In this document: piece after piece, positions 24,580 through 32,870 of the stretch
Layout of the letters: every line of letters begins with the position of its first letter
Numbering within the stretch: the first letter of the stretch is position 1
Origin: Luteolibacter arcticus
GTDB taxonomy: Bacteria; Verrucomicrobiota; Verrucomicrobiia; Verrucomicrobiales; Akkermansiaceae
DNA length: 64,000 nt
Assembly: GCF_025950235.1 (NCBI RefSeq)
Contig: NZ_JAPDDT010000004.1
Span: forward strand, 186,001 to 250,000
Reading direction: 5' to 3'
The notes under the pieces: generated by a model
What the model was told of the DNA's origin: nothing
The model's input: the letters and a program-made list of their open reading frames with translations, nothing else
Databases searched by the model: none
Program-made: the position numbers and the translations under genes

Positions 24580-25548
24580 TCACGCCAAGCCCACCGCACG
24601 GCGCACGCGATCGATCACCGGTGCCGCCGCGGCACGCGCCTTCTCGGCCCCCTTCGCGAGCACTTGATCGATGTATCCCGGATCCGCCAGCAGCTCCTCG
24701 CGGCGCGCACGCATCGGCTCGAAGCGCTCGAGATAAGCATCTAACAGACGCTTCTTGAAGTCACCGTAACCAATGCCGCCGCGATCAAAATCGGCTTCCA
24801 TCGTGGCCACGTCGGCCTCACTCGCCATCAGCCGGTAGAGTGCCAGCAGCGTGGAATTCTCCTTCGGCTTCGGATCTTCGAGCGGCGTGGCATCGGTCAC
24901 CAGCTTCTTCATGATGATCTTCTTCACCTCGGCCGGATCGGCGAAGAGCGGCAGCGTGTTGCCATAGCTCTTGCTCATCTTCTGGCCATCGACGCCTGGC
25001 ACCACGGCGGCCGACTCACGGATGATCGGCTCGGGCACCACCAGCGTGCCTTCGCCGAAAGCTTCGTTGATCTTGCCGGCGAGGTCGCGGGTGATCTCCA
25101 GGTGCTGCTTCTGGTCCTTGCCGACCGGCACCTGATTCGAGTCATAGAGCAGGATATCCGCCGCCATCAGCACCGGATACGCGAACAGCCCGTGGCTCGG
25201 CGAAAAGCCATGCGCGACCTTGTCCTTGTAAGAGTGCGCCTTCTCCAACTGGCTGACCGGGCACACCGTCGAGAGGATCCACGCGAGTTCATTCACCTCC
25301 GGCACGGCGCTCTGCAGGAAGAATACCACGCGATCCGGATCGAGGCCGCAGGCGAGGAAATCGATCGCGACTTCGCGGGTGTAGGCACGGAGTTCGTCGG
25401 GATTCCTCACCGTGTTCATCGCGTGGTAGTTCGCGATGAAGTAGAAGGCCTCGCCCTGGTCTTGCAGGCGCACGGCCGGCTCCATCGCCCCGAAGTAGTT
25501 GCCGACGTGGAGTTTCCCGCTGGGTTGCAGCCCGGTCAAAATGCGCAT
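24580..25548 (-). CDS. trpS: Tryptophan--tRNA ligase
   Basis: 322 residues, the normal bacterial length. Charges tRNA-Trp. Class I synthetase motifs: the HIGH equivalent in PSGKLHVGNYFGA (residues ~10-20) and the KMSKS motif GQKMSKSYGN (~190). DQKQHLEITRDLA is the conserved tryptophan-binding helix. ATG 25548 is the natural start since the family homology begins at MRILTGLQPSG. Divergent from the membrane/peroxiredoxin fusion gene at 25632; the 83 bp between them must hold both promoters. Confidence 0.97.
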   Translation of the reverse strand: MRILTGLQPSGKLHVGNYFGAMEPAVRLQDQGEAFYFIANYHAMNTVRNPDELRAYTREVAIDFLACGLDPDRVVFFLQSAVPEVNELAWILSTVCPVSQLEKAHSYKDKVAHGFSPSHGLFAYPVLMAADILLYDSNQVPVGKDQKQHLEITRDLAGKINEAFGEGTLVVPEPIIRESAAVVPGVDGQKMSKSYGNTLPLFADPAEVKKIIMKKLVTDATPLEDPKPKENSTLLALYRLMASEADVATMEADFDRGGIGYGDFKKRLLDAYLERFEPMRARREELLADPGYIDQVLAKGAEKARAAAAPVIDRVRRAVGLA

Positions 25549-25631
25549 GGGCGGGAAGATGGACAGGACCGGCCGGGGTGGTCAAGGGCACCGCCCGCTT
25601 GCGGCGGGGCGGAATCCCGCTAGCCTGTGCC

Positions 25632-26603
25632 ATGCCCTTCGAGTGCCACGGCCAGCGCTGTCAGGTGCCACCCTGGATGCCGCGCCTGCTGTTTTTCGCG
25701 GGCCTGTATCACCTGCTTTTCGCGCTCGGGGCGGTGGCGTGGCCGCATTTCTGCTTCGATTGGGCGGGCATTCCGCGGCCGAATCCCCCGGTGCTGTGGC
25801 GCGCCGCGGGGCTGGTCTCGGCGGTTTTCGGCGTCGGCTTTCTGATCGCCGCGCGCGACCCAATCCGCCACTGGCCCCTGGTGCTGCTCGGCTTCTCAAA
25901 GGCCACGCTGGTGATCGGCCTCCTCGCCGCGTCGATCGTTGCCAGCGAGTTGCCCGCCAAATCGCTGTGGCTCGCGTTCTTCGATGACTTCATCTGGTGG
26001 TTCCCGCTCGGGGCCATCCTGTGGGCCACGGTGCAGTCCCACCTGGGCCGCCCGCCGACCCGCGAGAATCCCCTCACCGTCTCCCAGGCCTGCGAAACCT
26101 ACCGGCTGTCCTCCGGCGAGACGCTGGCCGAGGCCTCCGCGAAACAGACCATGGCGGTCGTTTTTCTCCGCCACTTCGGCTGCACCTTCACCCGCCAGAT
26201 CCTCACCCATCTCACCGAGCTGAAAACGGAGGCCGATCGCCACGACGCCCGGCTGGTGCTGGTCCACATGCTGCAAAAGGGCGGCGAAACCCATTACCTC
26301 GGCGAGCGCAGCGGCGTGGCCCGCATTGCCGACCCGGTGTGCGAGCTCTACCGTGCCTTCGGCCTCGGCAAGGGCGGCTTCCTCGAGCTCTTCGGCCCGC
26401 GCGTCTGGCTGCGGGGCGCCGTTTCCGTCTTCAAGGGCTGCGGCGTCGGCCATCTCGCCGGGGACGGGCTCCAGATGCCGGGTGCCTTCCTGGTGAAAGA
26501 CTCCCAGGTCATCTCCAGCCAGCCGGCGAGATCCGCGTCCGACATGCCGGACCTGCCGCGGCTCTTCGATGACTTCGGCGGGCTCGTGGCGAATGTTCGC
26601 TGA
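25632..26603 (+). CDS. Multi-pass membrane protein fused to a peroxiredoxin-like (AhpC/TSA_2) domain
   Basis: 323 residues from ATG 25632 (ATG 25677 is an alternative nearer the first helix). The N-terminal ~130 residues hold four hydrophobic helices with WPHFCFDWAGIPRPNPP between the first two. The C-terminal half is a thioredoxin fold like PRXL2/SelL proteins: VVFLRHFGCTFTRQILTHLTEL carries the peroxidatic-type Cys in a GCTFT setting, with only one Cys of the usual pair. Further conserved parts are ARLVLVHM and ADPVCELYRAFGL. Likely a membrane-tethered thiol oxidoreductase or peroxidase, topology unknown. Fusion of these two parts in one frame is clear. Confidence 0.8.
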   Translation: MPFECHGQRCQVPPWMPRLLFFAGLYHLLFALGAVAWPHFCFDWAGIPRPNPPVLWRAAGLVSAVFGVGFLIAARDPIRHWPLVLLGFSKATLVIGLLAASIVASELPAKSLWLAFFDDFIWWFPLGAILWATVQSHLGRPPTRENPLTVSQACETYRLSSGETLAEASAKQTMAVVFLRHFGCTFTRQILTHLTELKTEADRHDARLVLVHMLQKGGETHYLGERSGVARIADPVCELYRAFGLGKGGFLELFGPRVWLRGAVSVFKGCGVGHLAGDGLQMPGAFLVKDSQVISSQPARSASDMPDLPRLFDDFGGLVANVR

Positions 26604-26672
26604 AAAGCACCGAACTTGCCTTTCCCACAACTTCCGATGCACTCTGCCTCATCGCAGTTTTGCAACGATGAT

Positions 26673-28172
26673 ATGAACGTGGAATTCGAGTGCCCGGGGT
26701 GCCAGCAATCCCTCTCCGCGGATGTGCCCGCCACAGGCGTGGACGTCACCTGCCCCGCATGCAGCACGGCGTTTCACGTCGATGCCCCGGAAGTCGCAAT
26801 CCCCACGGTGAAAGCCCGGATCGCGACGGCGCCGGTCACCGTCGCTCCGGCTAGTGCGCCGGTGAATCGCCCGGGTCCCGGTCCCGGCCCACGCCCGCCG
26901 GGCGGAGCGCCTCATCGCACAGCCTATCATCCGCCCCCCGCAGCAAGCTCCGGGGATGGCAAGCTGATCGCGATCATCGCCGTCGCCGTTCTGGCCCTCG
27001 CCGGCGGTGGCTACGGGATCTGGGCGGCCGCCTCGAAGGCGGAGGAGAAAAAGAAGGCCTTCTTGGCAGCGCCCACCATGCAGGAACAGGCCCGCCAGAA
27101 ATTGGCCGAGCTGGCCCTCAAGGACGCCGAACGCCGCGAGCGCGAATCCGCGGAGCGCCAGAAGAACATCGAGAAAAACCGCATCGAGATCGCCAAGCGC
27201 GAGAAGGAAGACGCAGCGCGCCTCGATCGCGAGCGCGACGTGAAGCTCACCAAGATCGCGCAGGAACATTTCAACGGTGACAAGGTCGCAGCCGCCGAAC
27301 TCCTCAAGGAAGCCGACGCGGTCAACGAGGAGATCAACAAGCTCTTCGCCGATAATGTCCAGGGCAACGAGCCCCAGACCCAGGCCGAATTCTATCAGAC
27401 CTTCAATCGCCTCTTCGAGCGCCGCATCAAGTCGAACCCGATCATCTCCAAGGCACTTGCCGGGAACAACTCGATGACGGAATTCCTGAGCGAGTCGCCG
27501 GGCGAAGCCTTCACCAAGAATGCGGAGCTGCTAGAGAAATACGGCAGCTTCGGTTCCGGCTTCTTCATCTCCGCCGATGGCTGGCTGGTCACGAACCGCC
27601 ACGTCGTGGGCAAGGCCGATACGGTGGACCTGCGCACCAGCGACGGGAAGATCGTCCCGGCCCAAGTGGTCGCCCGTGATCCGAAAAACGACCTCGCGCT
27701 GCTCAAGGCAGACGTGAAGTCGTCCACCTGGCTGCCCGTTTCCCAAGGCGGCAAGGAGCTGGAACTCGGCGACTCCGTTTTCACCATCGGCTTCCCGAAT
27801 CCAGTCATGCAGGGCCTCGAGCCGAAATACACCGACGGCCGGGTCAGTAGTCGGGCCGGCATGATGGACGATGAAGCTTTCTATCAGATTTCCGTGCCGG
27901 TGCAGCCCGGCAATTCCGGCGGCCCGCTCATCGATATGGAGAGCGGCTGGGCCGTGGGCGTGATCACGCTGCGGCTGGATCGCACCTCCGACGGGCGAAA
28001 TGCCGACAATGTCAGCTACGCGCTGAAAGCAGCCGTCCTCCACCAATTCGTTTCCGGCACCCCGGAGGCCGCGCCGGCACTGAAGGCCGCGGCCGCCGAC
28101 AAGCCCGCCGGCGCCTCGGCCATCATCGCCCGCGCCAAGGGAGCTTCCGCCACCATCCTCGTCCCGAATTGA
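26673..28172 (+). CDS. Membrane trypsin-like (HtrA-type) serine protease with N-terminal zinc ribbon
   Basis: 499 residues from ATG 26673, where a zinc-ribbon-like motif starts (CPGC at 7-10, CPAC at 27-30). Then a Pro-rich linker, one transmembrane helix (~97-118), a charged coiled coil (~125-230), and a trypsin-like domain with catalytic His in TNRHVVG (~310), Asp in KNDLALLK (~340) and Ser in QPGNSGGPL (~415). No PDZ domain follows; a disordered Ala/Pro tail ends the protein. The protease should be periplasmic and the ribbon cytosolic, linking an inside sensor to an outside protease. Downstream SDR starts 30 bp later. Confidence 0.88.
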   Translation: MNVEFECPGCQQSLSADVPATGVDVTCPACSTAFHVDAPEVAIPTVKARIATAPVTVAPASAPVNRPGPGPGPRPPGGAPHRTAYHPPPAASSGDGKLIAIIAVAVLALAGGGYGIWAAASKAEEKKKAFLAAPTMQEQARQKLAELALKDAERRERESAERQKNIEKNRIEIAKREKEDAARLDRERDVKLTKIAQEHFNGDKVAAAELLKEADAVNEEINKLFADNVQGNEPQTQAEFYQTFNRLFERRIKSNPIISKALAGNNSMTEFLSESPGEAFTKNAELLEKYGSFGSGFFISADGWLVTNRHVVGKADTVDLRTSDGKIVPAQVVARDPKNDLALLKADVKSSTWLPVSQGGKELELGDSVFTIGFPNPVMQGLEPKYTDGRVSSRAGMMDDEAFYQISVPVQPGNSGGPLIDMESGWAVGVITLRLDRTSDGRNADNVSYALKAAVLHQFVSGTPEAAPALKAAAADKPAGASAIIARAKGASATILVPN

Positions 28173-28202
28173 CCGGCGGCTCCAGCACGCCAGCTTTCCC
28201 GC

Positions 28203-28907
28203 ATGAGCAGCCCAGACGGCCCCATCGTCCTCGTCACCGGAGCGTCCAGCGGCATCGGCCGCGCGTTGTCGGAAATGTTAGTGAACCGCGGTGCCGCCGT
28301 GCTCGGCGTGACCCGCCGGCCGGAGTCGCTGCCGCCCGGCGTCGCCCCGATCCAGGCTGACCTCACGAAGCGCGACGAGATCCTCGAAGTCTTCAACCAC
28401 CTCGGCCGCATCAATGCCCTGGTGAATTGCGCCGGCGTCGCCTACCTCGCCCGCATCAGCGACGGCAATCCGACCGACTGGGAGGAAATGTGGCGCGTCA
28501 ATGTGATGGCGCTCGCGCTCTGCTGCCAGCTCTCGCTCCGCCATTTCCCGAAGCAGGGCGGACGCATCGTCAATGTCTCCTCGATGAGCGGCCACCGCGT
28601 CCCCCCCACCGGCGGCTTTTACGCCCCGACGAAATTCGCCGTGCGCGCCATCACCGACGCCCTGCGCAATGAACTCAAGGCCACCGGCTCGCCGGTGCAG
28701 GTCGCCTGCGTCTCGCCCGGCTTTGTCGATACCCCGCTGCTCGACCAGTACTTCCGCGGCCGCGAGGACGCCCTGCGCAAGACCCGCGACAGCATGACCA
28801 TGCTCAAGCCCGAGGACGTCGCCCTGTCCATCCTCTCCATCCTCGAAGCGCCCACCCACGTCGAAATCGGCGACATCCTGATGCGCAGCAGCGACCAGCA
28901 GGCGTAG
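28203..28907 (+). CDS. Short-chain dehydrogenase/reductase (SDR)
   Basis: 234 residues, classical SDR. NAD(P)-binding TGASSGIGRAL at the N-terminus, NCAGVA (NAG motif), Ser in NVSSMSG and the active-site YAPTK (Tyr-xxx-Lys). The residue pattern after the second strand (VTRRPESLP) hints at NADPH preference. The substrate cannot be predicted; family members reduce many carbonyls. It starts 30 bp after the HtrA-like gene and may be co-transcribed. Confidence 0.9.
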   Translation: MSSPDGPIVLVTGASSGIGRALSEMLVNRGAAVLGVTRRPESLPPGVAPIQADLTKRDEILEVFNHLGRINALVNCAGVAYLARISDGNPTDWEEMWRVNVMALALCCQLSLRHFPKQGGRIVNVSSMSGHRVPPTGGFYAPTKFAVRAITDALRNELKATGSPVQVACVSPGFVDTPLLDQYFRGREDALRKTRDSMTMLKPEDVALSILSILEAPTHVEIGDILMRSSDQQA

Positions 28908-28965
28908 GGTGGGGGCCACTGGGAACGCGGAATTCATTCCCGCCCGAATGGGTCCTCGATGCGGA

Positions 28966-29030
28966 ATTACCGCAAAGGCACAGAGGGAAATCCAATGGGA
29001 CCGGGATGGATGAGATGGATGGGATAAGAA
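28966..29030. repeat. Intergenic repeat strings (CCGCAAAGGCACAGAG and CATCCATCC types)
   Basis: In the 360-bp gene-free stretch 28908-29267. A copy of an ACCGCAAAGGCACAGAG-type element is at 28969-28985 and a GGATGGATGAGATGGATGGG-type element at 28998-29030. The latter is an inverted copy (29 of 33 bases by hand alignment) of 30979-31011, on the other side of the acetyltransferase gene. Further on, a direct repeat CACCACCGCGCCTACG appears at ~29033-29048 and ~29143-29158, and a TTCGCGTGATTTCGCGGTCC-type string at ~29180-29200. I recall such strings as dispersed repeats in this phylum; they do not look coding. Confidence 0.6.
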
Positions 29031-29267
29031 TTCACCACCGCGCCTACGAATGGCAATGCGGCCCGCGGGAGCAAACGTTGGCGTGTTCGTTAGAACTCGG
29101 GAACCGAGGTGCGGTCCGCTTTTCCCGTGGCTTCCGCAGTGACACCACCGCGCCTACGGAACCAAATCCCCCCTCTTTTTCGCGTGATTTCGCGGTCCGA
29201 TTCCTTTCTCTGGTGCCTGCTGAACGGCCACACTCCGGCTCGGCTTACCTCCCAACTTCATCCCCCC

Positions 29268-30470
29268 ATGGACATCGACATCCGGATCATCGAGACCCGC
29301 GAGGAATTCCACGCGCTGCGCGAGCCGTGGAATGAACTCGTCGATCACATGGAGGGCAGCGAGGCCTTCTTCTGTTGGGAATGGGCAGCCGCACGGCTCG
29401 ATCACGGCCACGCCGACTGCAATGAGCTGTTCATCCTCGCCGGCGAAAAGGACGGCAAGCTCGTCGCCCTTGCGCCGCTGTGCATCCAGCGCACCGGCAT
29501 CGGCCCGCTCAAAGGACGGGTTGTTAGAACGATCACCGGCGACCAGGCGGACTACAGCAGCTTCTACCTGCATCGCGATGGCAATCACCGCGTGATGCTC
29601 GCCGCTCTGCTCCGCGTGCTGCACCAGCAACGCCACCGCTGGGATGTGCTGCATCTTTTCAACTTCAACTCGCGCAACCCGCAGGCCTTCCTGCTGGCCG
29701 ATCTAACAGAGGCTGAGTTCGGCACCACCTGCCACTTCGGCGAGCGCGTGCTCACGCCGTATTTCCATTACGGCTCCAATGACGCGAAGATCGCCCGCTC
29801 GCGACTGAAGACCACCGAGCGCCGCGAACGCGGGCTGCGTCGCGATCACCAGGTCGAGCTGGTGATCGGCGGTGCCTTCAGCGAGGAATTCTGGCAGCGC
29901 TTCCTGGAGCTCCACCTGGCGAAGTGGCCGGAGAGCAATTTCCGCGACCCTGCCCACACCGCCTTTCTGCACGACGCCATCACGCGGCTCGAACCGCTCG
30001 GCAAGGTGGAGGTCTCGTGGCTGAGAATCGACGGTGAACTCGCCGCGCTGCACCTCGGCTTCAAGACCAAGGAAAAGATCGGATACTACATTCCCGTGGC
30101 GGATCCGAAATACCAGCAGCAGGGCATTGGCGGCATCCTGCTGAAAAACCTGATCGACCACTACGCCGGTCAGAAGCGCGAGTTCGACTTCCTCCGCGGG
30201 AACGAGCCCTACAAGTTCCACTGGACCGACAGTGTCGCGGCGAATCACCACCTGCTGGTCGGGCAAAAAAGCGTGCGCTCCCGGGTCGTGGCCGCGTTTC
30301 TCCGGGCCAAGGACCAACTGCGCGGCATAGGTGGGCTGCGGAAGCTCGTGCGGGCGGCGACGCAAGAGCGCCAACGGCGCGCCCCCTACGGGCAATCCCT
30401 TTTCATCGCCCTGGTCAACGAGCCTTTGGCCGCCCTCCAGCTATGGGCCTCGCCCCTCATCGGGGCATGA
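29268..30470 (+). CDS. CelD/BcsL-type GNAT acetyltransferase (FemAB-like fold)
   Basis: 400 residues from ATG 29268, just before the family start MDIDIRIIETREEFHAL. Two GNAT-like halves: the N-terminal half has FFCWEWAAA and ELFILAGEKDGKLVALAPL; the C-terminal half, KVEVSWLRIDGELAALHLGF...YYIPVADPKYQQQGIGGIL, is the Acetyltransf_6 region, with QQGIGGIL as the acyl-CoA loop. Such proteins are found near extracellular polysaccharide or peptidoglycan genes and acylate sugars or attach amino acids. A glycosyltransferase follows after a ~740-bp repeat-rich gap. Exact substrate unknown. Confidence 0.82.
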   Translation: MDIDIRIIETREEFHALREPWNELVDHMEGSEAFFCWEWAAARLDHGHADCNELFILAGEKDGKLVALAPLCIQRTGIGPLKGRVVRTITGDQADYSSFYLHRDGNHRVMLAALLRVLHQQRHRWDVLHLFNFNSRNPQAFLLADLTEAEFGTTCHFGERVLTPYFHYGSNDAKIARSRLKTTERRERGLRRDHQVELVIGGAFSEEFWQRFLELHLAKWPESNFRDPAHTAFLHDAITRLEPLGKVEVSWLRIDGELAALHLGFKTKEKIGYYIPVADPKYQQQGIGGILLKNLIDHYAGQKREFDFLRGNEPYKFHWTDSVAANHHLLVGQKSVRSRVVAAFLRAKDQLRGIGGLRKLVRAATQERQRRAPYGQSLFIALVNEPLAALQLWASPLIGA

Positions 30471-30710
30471 CGGCCGGGCCGGGCGGACTTCTTACCGAGG
30501 ACAAGCCACCCGGGTGCCACCCCGCAGCAGGGCTGCGGCCATCCAAGCGCCTTTCCCATTCGTCAGGCTGAACCAGGGACCACCGACCCTGCAAGCAGGC
30601 CGCTACGTCGTCGCTCCAACCAACCGTCGCCCGCCCTCGACACTGACCGCGGTTTTTGCTTAAGGTTCGGCGTCAGAAGCGAACCAAGGTACCGCTGTCG
30701 CTTTCTTCTC

Positions 30711-30884
30711 ATGGGCCGTTCCGGAAAGATCCTGTTGTTCAAGTTGACGTTGGCCCTTGCTATCATCCCGGGGTGCTACTCTCTCGCGCTGTACACGCCG
30801 AGCGTGATTGTTTGGGTCGAAAGGAACCTCGTTCCCAAAAAGGCTCCGCCGTCCTCATCTCCGCCGATCATCTATTGTCATTAA
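30711..30884 (+). CDS. Very short lipoprotein-like protein, uncertain
   Basis: 57 codons from ATG 30711 to TAA 30882. MGRSGKILLFKLTLALAIIP then GCYS gives a basic N-terminus, a hydrophobic run and a Cys in a lipobox-like position (IPGC; Pro at -2 is unusual), followed by a short tail with KKAPPSSSPP. It is the only stretch of the 736-bp gap 30471-31206 with protein-like features, but coding evidence for 57 residues is weak and no homolog is known to me. Composition is AT-richer than neighbouring genes. It may be a small lipoprotein or a chance frame. Confidence 0.35.
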   Translation: MGRSGKILLFKLTLALAIIPGCYSLALYTPSVIVWVERNLVPKKAPPSSSPPIIYCH

Positions 30885-30978
30885 GGTTGAGCTGTCTCCC
30901 GTGTGGAGGCACCGGCCGGATGAAGGAAATTGAGGCGAGGAAGCTCCCGGGACGATTTCGGGTTCAGCTCATCCGTCA

Positions 30979-31130
30979 TTCTTATCCCATCCATCCTATC
31001 AATCCTGGTCCAGATCCTCTCCATCTGCGTGCATCCCGTTCATCTGCGGTTGGTTGATTCCCCGTCGTGGAATCGGTCGGCAAATTACCCTTCCAGATCC
31101 GTTCGCGTCGATGCGCGTCCATTCGCGGTT
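30979..31130. repeat. Chain of three dispersed-repeat types upstream of the glycosyltransferase
   Basis: In the 736-bp gene-free stretch 30471-31206. In order: TTCTTATCCCATCCATCC-type (30979-31011, inverted relative to 28998-29030), a CCATCTGCGTGCATCCCGTTC-like ATCTGCG string (~31020-31055), and a TTCGCGTCGATGCGCGTCC...TTCGCGGTTCC string (~31098-31130). The earlier part of the gap (30471-30700) has a hairpin over the acetyltransferase stop and a CCCCGCAGCAGGGCT motif at ~30520 that recurs at ~32762, plus the small frame at 30711. No promoter is obvious. Confidence 0.55.
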
Positions 31131-31206
31131 CCTCTTCCTCAACGCCCACCCGCGAATTCCCCTTCCCCCCGCCCCGTGCTGCCGCCAAGCTCGCCGCCAC
31201 CCAACG

Positions 31207-31968
31207 ATGCCCGGAGCACCCGTCAACATCATCTGCATGAAGTGGGGGACGCGCTACCCGTCCCGCTACGTCAATATCCTCTACCGCTCGATCGGCCGCC
31301 ACCTGCACCGGCCGTTCCGCTTCGTCTGCCTCACCGACAGCAGCGAGGGCTTGGTGGATGGCATCGAGATCCACCCGTTTCCGGAGAACCCTGGCGTCAC
31401 CCAGGCCCGCTGGCCGAATGTCTTCCTCAAGCTGGTGATGACCCGCGACGGCTTCGCCAACCTCGAAGGCCCCACCCTCTTCCTCGATCTCGACCTCGTC
31501 ATCCTCGATGACATCGACTGCTTCTTCGACTACCAGCCGGGGAAGAACTGCATCATCCACAACTGGATCGAGCGCCGGAAGCAGATCCTCCGCAAGCGCC
31601 CCGACATCGGAAACTCCTCCATCTTCCGCTTCGAGGCCGGCAAGTCGCAGTACATCTACGATACCTTCCTGCGCGAGATGGACCGCGCCCAGGATCGCTC
31701 CATCTTCCAGACCGAGCAGGCCTTCCTCACCTATGCGATGAAGGAGCGCTACTGGTGGCCGGAGGAATGGGTGCGCAGCTTCAAATTCAACGTCCGCCCG
31801 CCCTTCCCGCTCAATCTCATCCTCGCCCCGCAGAAGCCCACGGGCGCGAAGTTCCTCATCTTCCACGGCAAGCCCGATCCGCCCGACGCCGTCGATGGCG
31901 TCACCACCGGCAAGATCCACCACAAGGTGCTCCCCGCCCCATGGGTCGCGGAGTATTGGAAGGAGTGA
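31207..31968 (+). CDS. Glycosyltransferase, GT8-like
   Basis: 253 residues from ATG 31207; the upstream in-frame extension runs through repeats and is unlikely. The start IICMKWGTRYPSRYVNILY with FRFVCLTDSSEGL, followed by the acidic sugar-nucleotide/metal motif FLDLDLVIL (DxD), is a GT-A fold layout like family 8. QTEQAFLTYAM and IFHGKPDPP near the end are shared by bacterial relatives that act on surface polysaccharides. Probably cytosolic, adding a hexose to an envelope glycan, together with the nearby CelD-like acetyltransferase. Donor and acceptor unknown. Confidence 0.75.
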   Translation: MPGAPVNIICMKWGTRYPSRYVNILYRSIGRHLHRPFRFVCLTDSSEGLVDGIEIHPFPENPGVTQARWPNVFLKLVMTRDGFANLEGPTLFLDLDLVILDDIDCFFDYQPGKNCIIHNWIERRKQILRKRPDIGNSSIFRFEAGKSQYIYDTFLREMDRAQDRSIFQTEQAFLTYAMKERYWWPEEWVRSFKFNVRPPFPLNLILAPQKPTGAKFLIFHGKPDPPDAVDGVTTGKIHHKVLPAPWVAEYWKE

Positions 31969-32182
31969 GTTGGCACTGAAAAAGTGCAAGCGTCCAAAAC
32001 CGGGCCGCGATTCTCAAGACCATATCAGGACGATCTTCACCGTCATAGAGACTCCTTGCCGGGGACAAAAGAGATGCATAGCGTACCCCGCGAGCGCCTC
32101 GAAATCTGCCATAATAACCCAACAAGTCGGAAAGCTTCGAGACCTGTCTCCAAATAACCGTCAGCTTCGCCCTCCCCACTCC

Positions 32183-32635
32183 ATGAACGATCACTACTGG
32201 ATTCAATCTGGCTCGGACCAAAAAGGACCTTACACGCTATCACAGCTTCAGAGCATGTGGCGCGGAGGCTCGATTACCGCCGATACACTCTACTTCCAAG
32301 AAGGTCTCGAAGGCTGGGAGCCGATTTCATTGATCGCGGAAACTCTTGATCCTCCGAAGCCTGTTTTGTCCAGCACTCCAGCTTATCAAGCCCCCGCAGT
32401 TCCCCAGCAGATTAACTCCGCACAGCCTCCAAAGAACCCCGGAGTGGCTGCTGTCCTCAGCTTTTTCGTCCCCGGTCTCGGCCAGATTTACAATGGTCAG
32501 ATAGGCATCGGCCTCGTCCTTTGCATCCTCACTTTCGCACTCTACTTCACCATCATTCTCGGCTTGGTGCTTCATCTTCACCTCGTGTACGACGCCTATC
32601 AAACGGCCACTAAGATAAATACTGGCAAAGCTTAG
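32183..32635 (+). CDS. GYF_2-like and TM2-type membrane protein
   Basis: 150 residues from ATG 32183. The N-terminal ~50 residues (YWIQSGSDQKGPYTLSQLQ...WRGGSITADTLYF...WEPI) form a GYF_2-like domain, common in Planctomycetota and Verrucomicrobiota membrane proteins. A Pro-rich linker follows, then a TM2-like pair of helices (PGVAAVLSFFVPGLGQIYNGQ with its GLGQ-YNGQ signature and IGLVLCILTFALYFTIILGLVL). Role unknown. GC content is lower than that of its neighbours. The AT-richer 214-bp gap before it shows nothing recognisable. Confidence 0.8.
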   Translation: MNDHYWIQSGSDQKGPYTLSQLQSMWRGGSITADTLYFQEGLEGWEPISLIAETLDPPKPVLSSTPAYQAPAVPQQINSAQPPKNPGVAAVLSFFVPGLGQIYNGQIGIGLVLCILTFALYFTIILGLVLHLHLVYDAYQTATKINTGKA

Positions 32636-32870
32636 GCAGGGATCACCGGGTCCCACTCCCTGATCCATCCCTTGCGCTACACCACCATTCTCCAATTAGG
32701 GCGGCCCCGCACCGTGTCCGCCGGACTAGCTCCGTCCTATTGACCCTACTGCCCCGTCCTTCCCCGCAGCAGGGCTACTAGCTTCGAGCCCCTTCGCAAA
32801 TCCGCGTCATCCTCCCGGGAAAAACGCCCCTCGCGCGCAAGATCAACCGCTCTCTCCACGAATAGAGCGT

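Noticed and set aside
30471..30700. Possible gene in the gap after the acetyltransferase
   Set aside because: Frames are short, uneven in codon bias and run through repeat-like sequence; only the 57-codon frame at 30711 deserved an entry.
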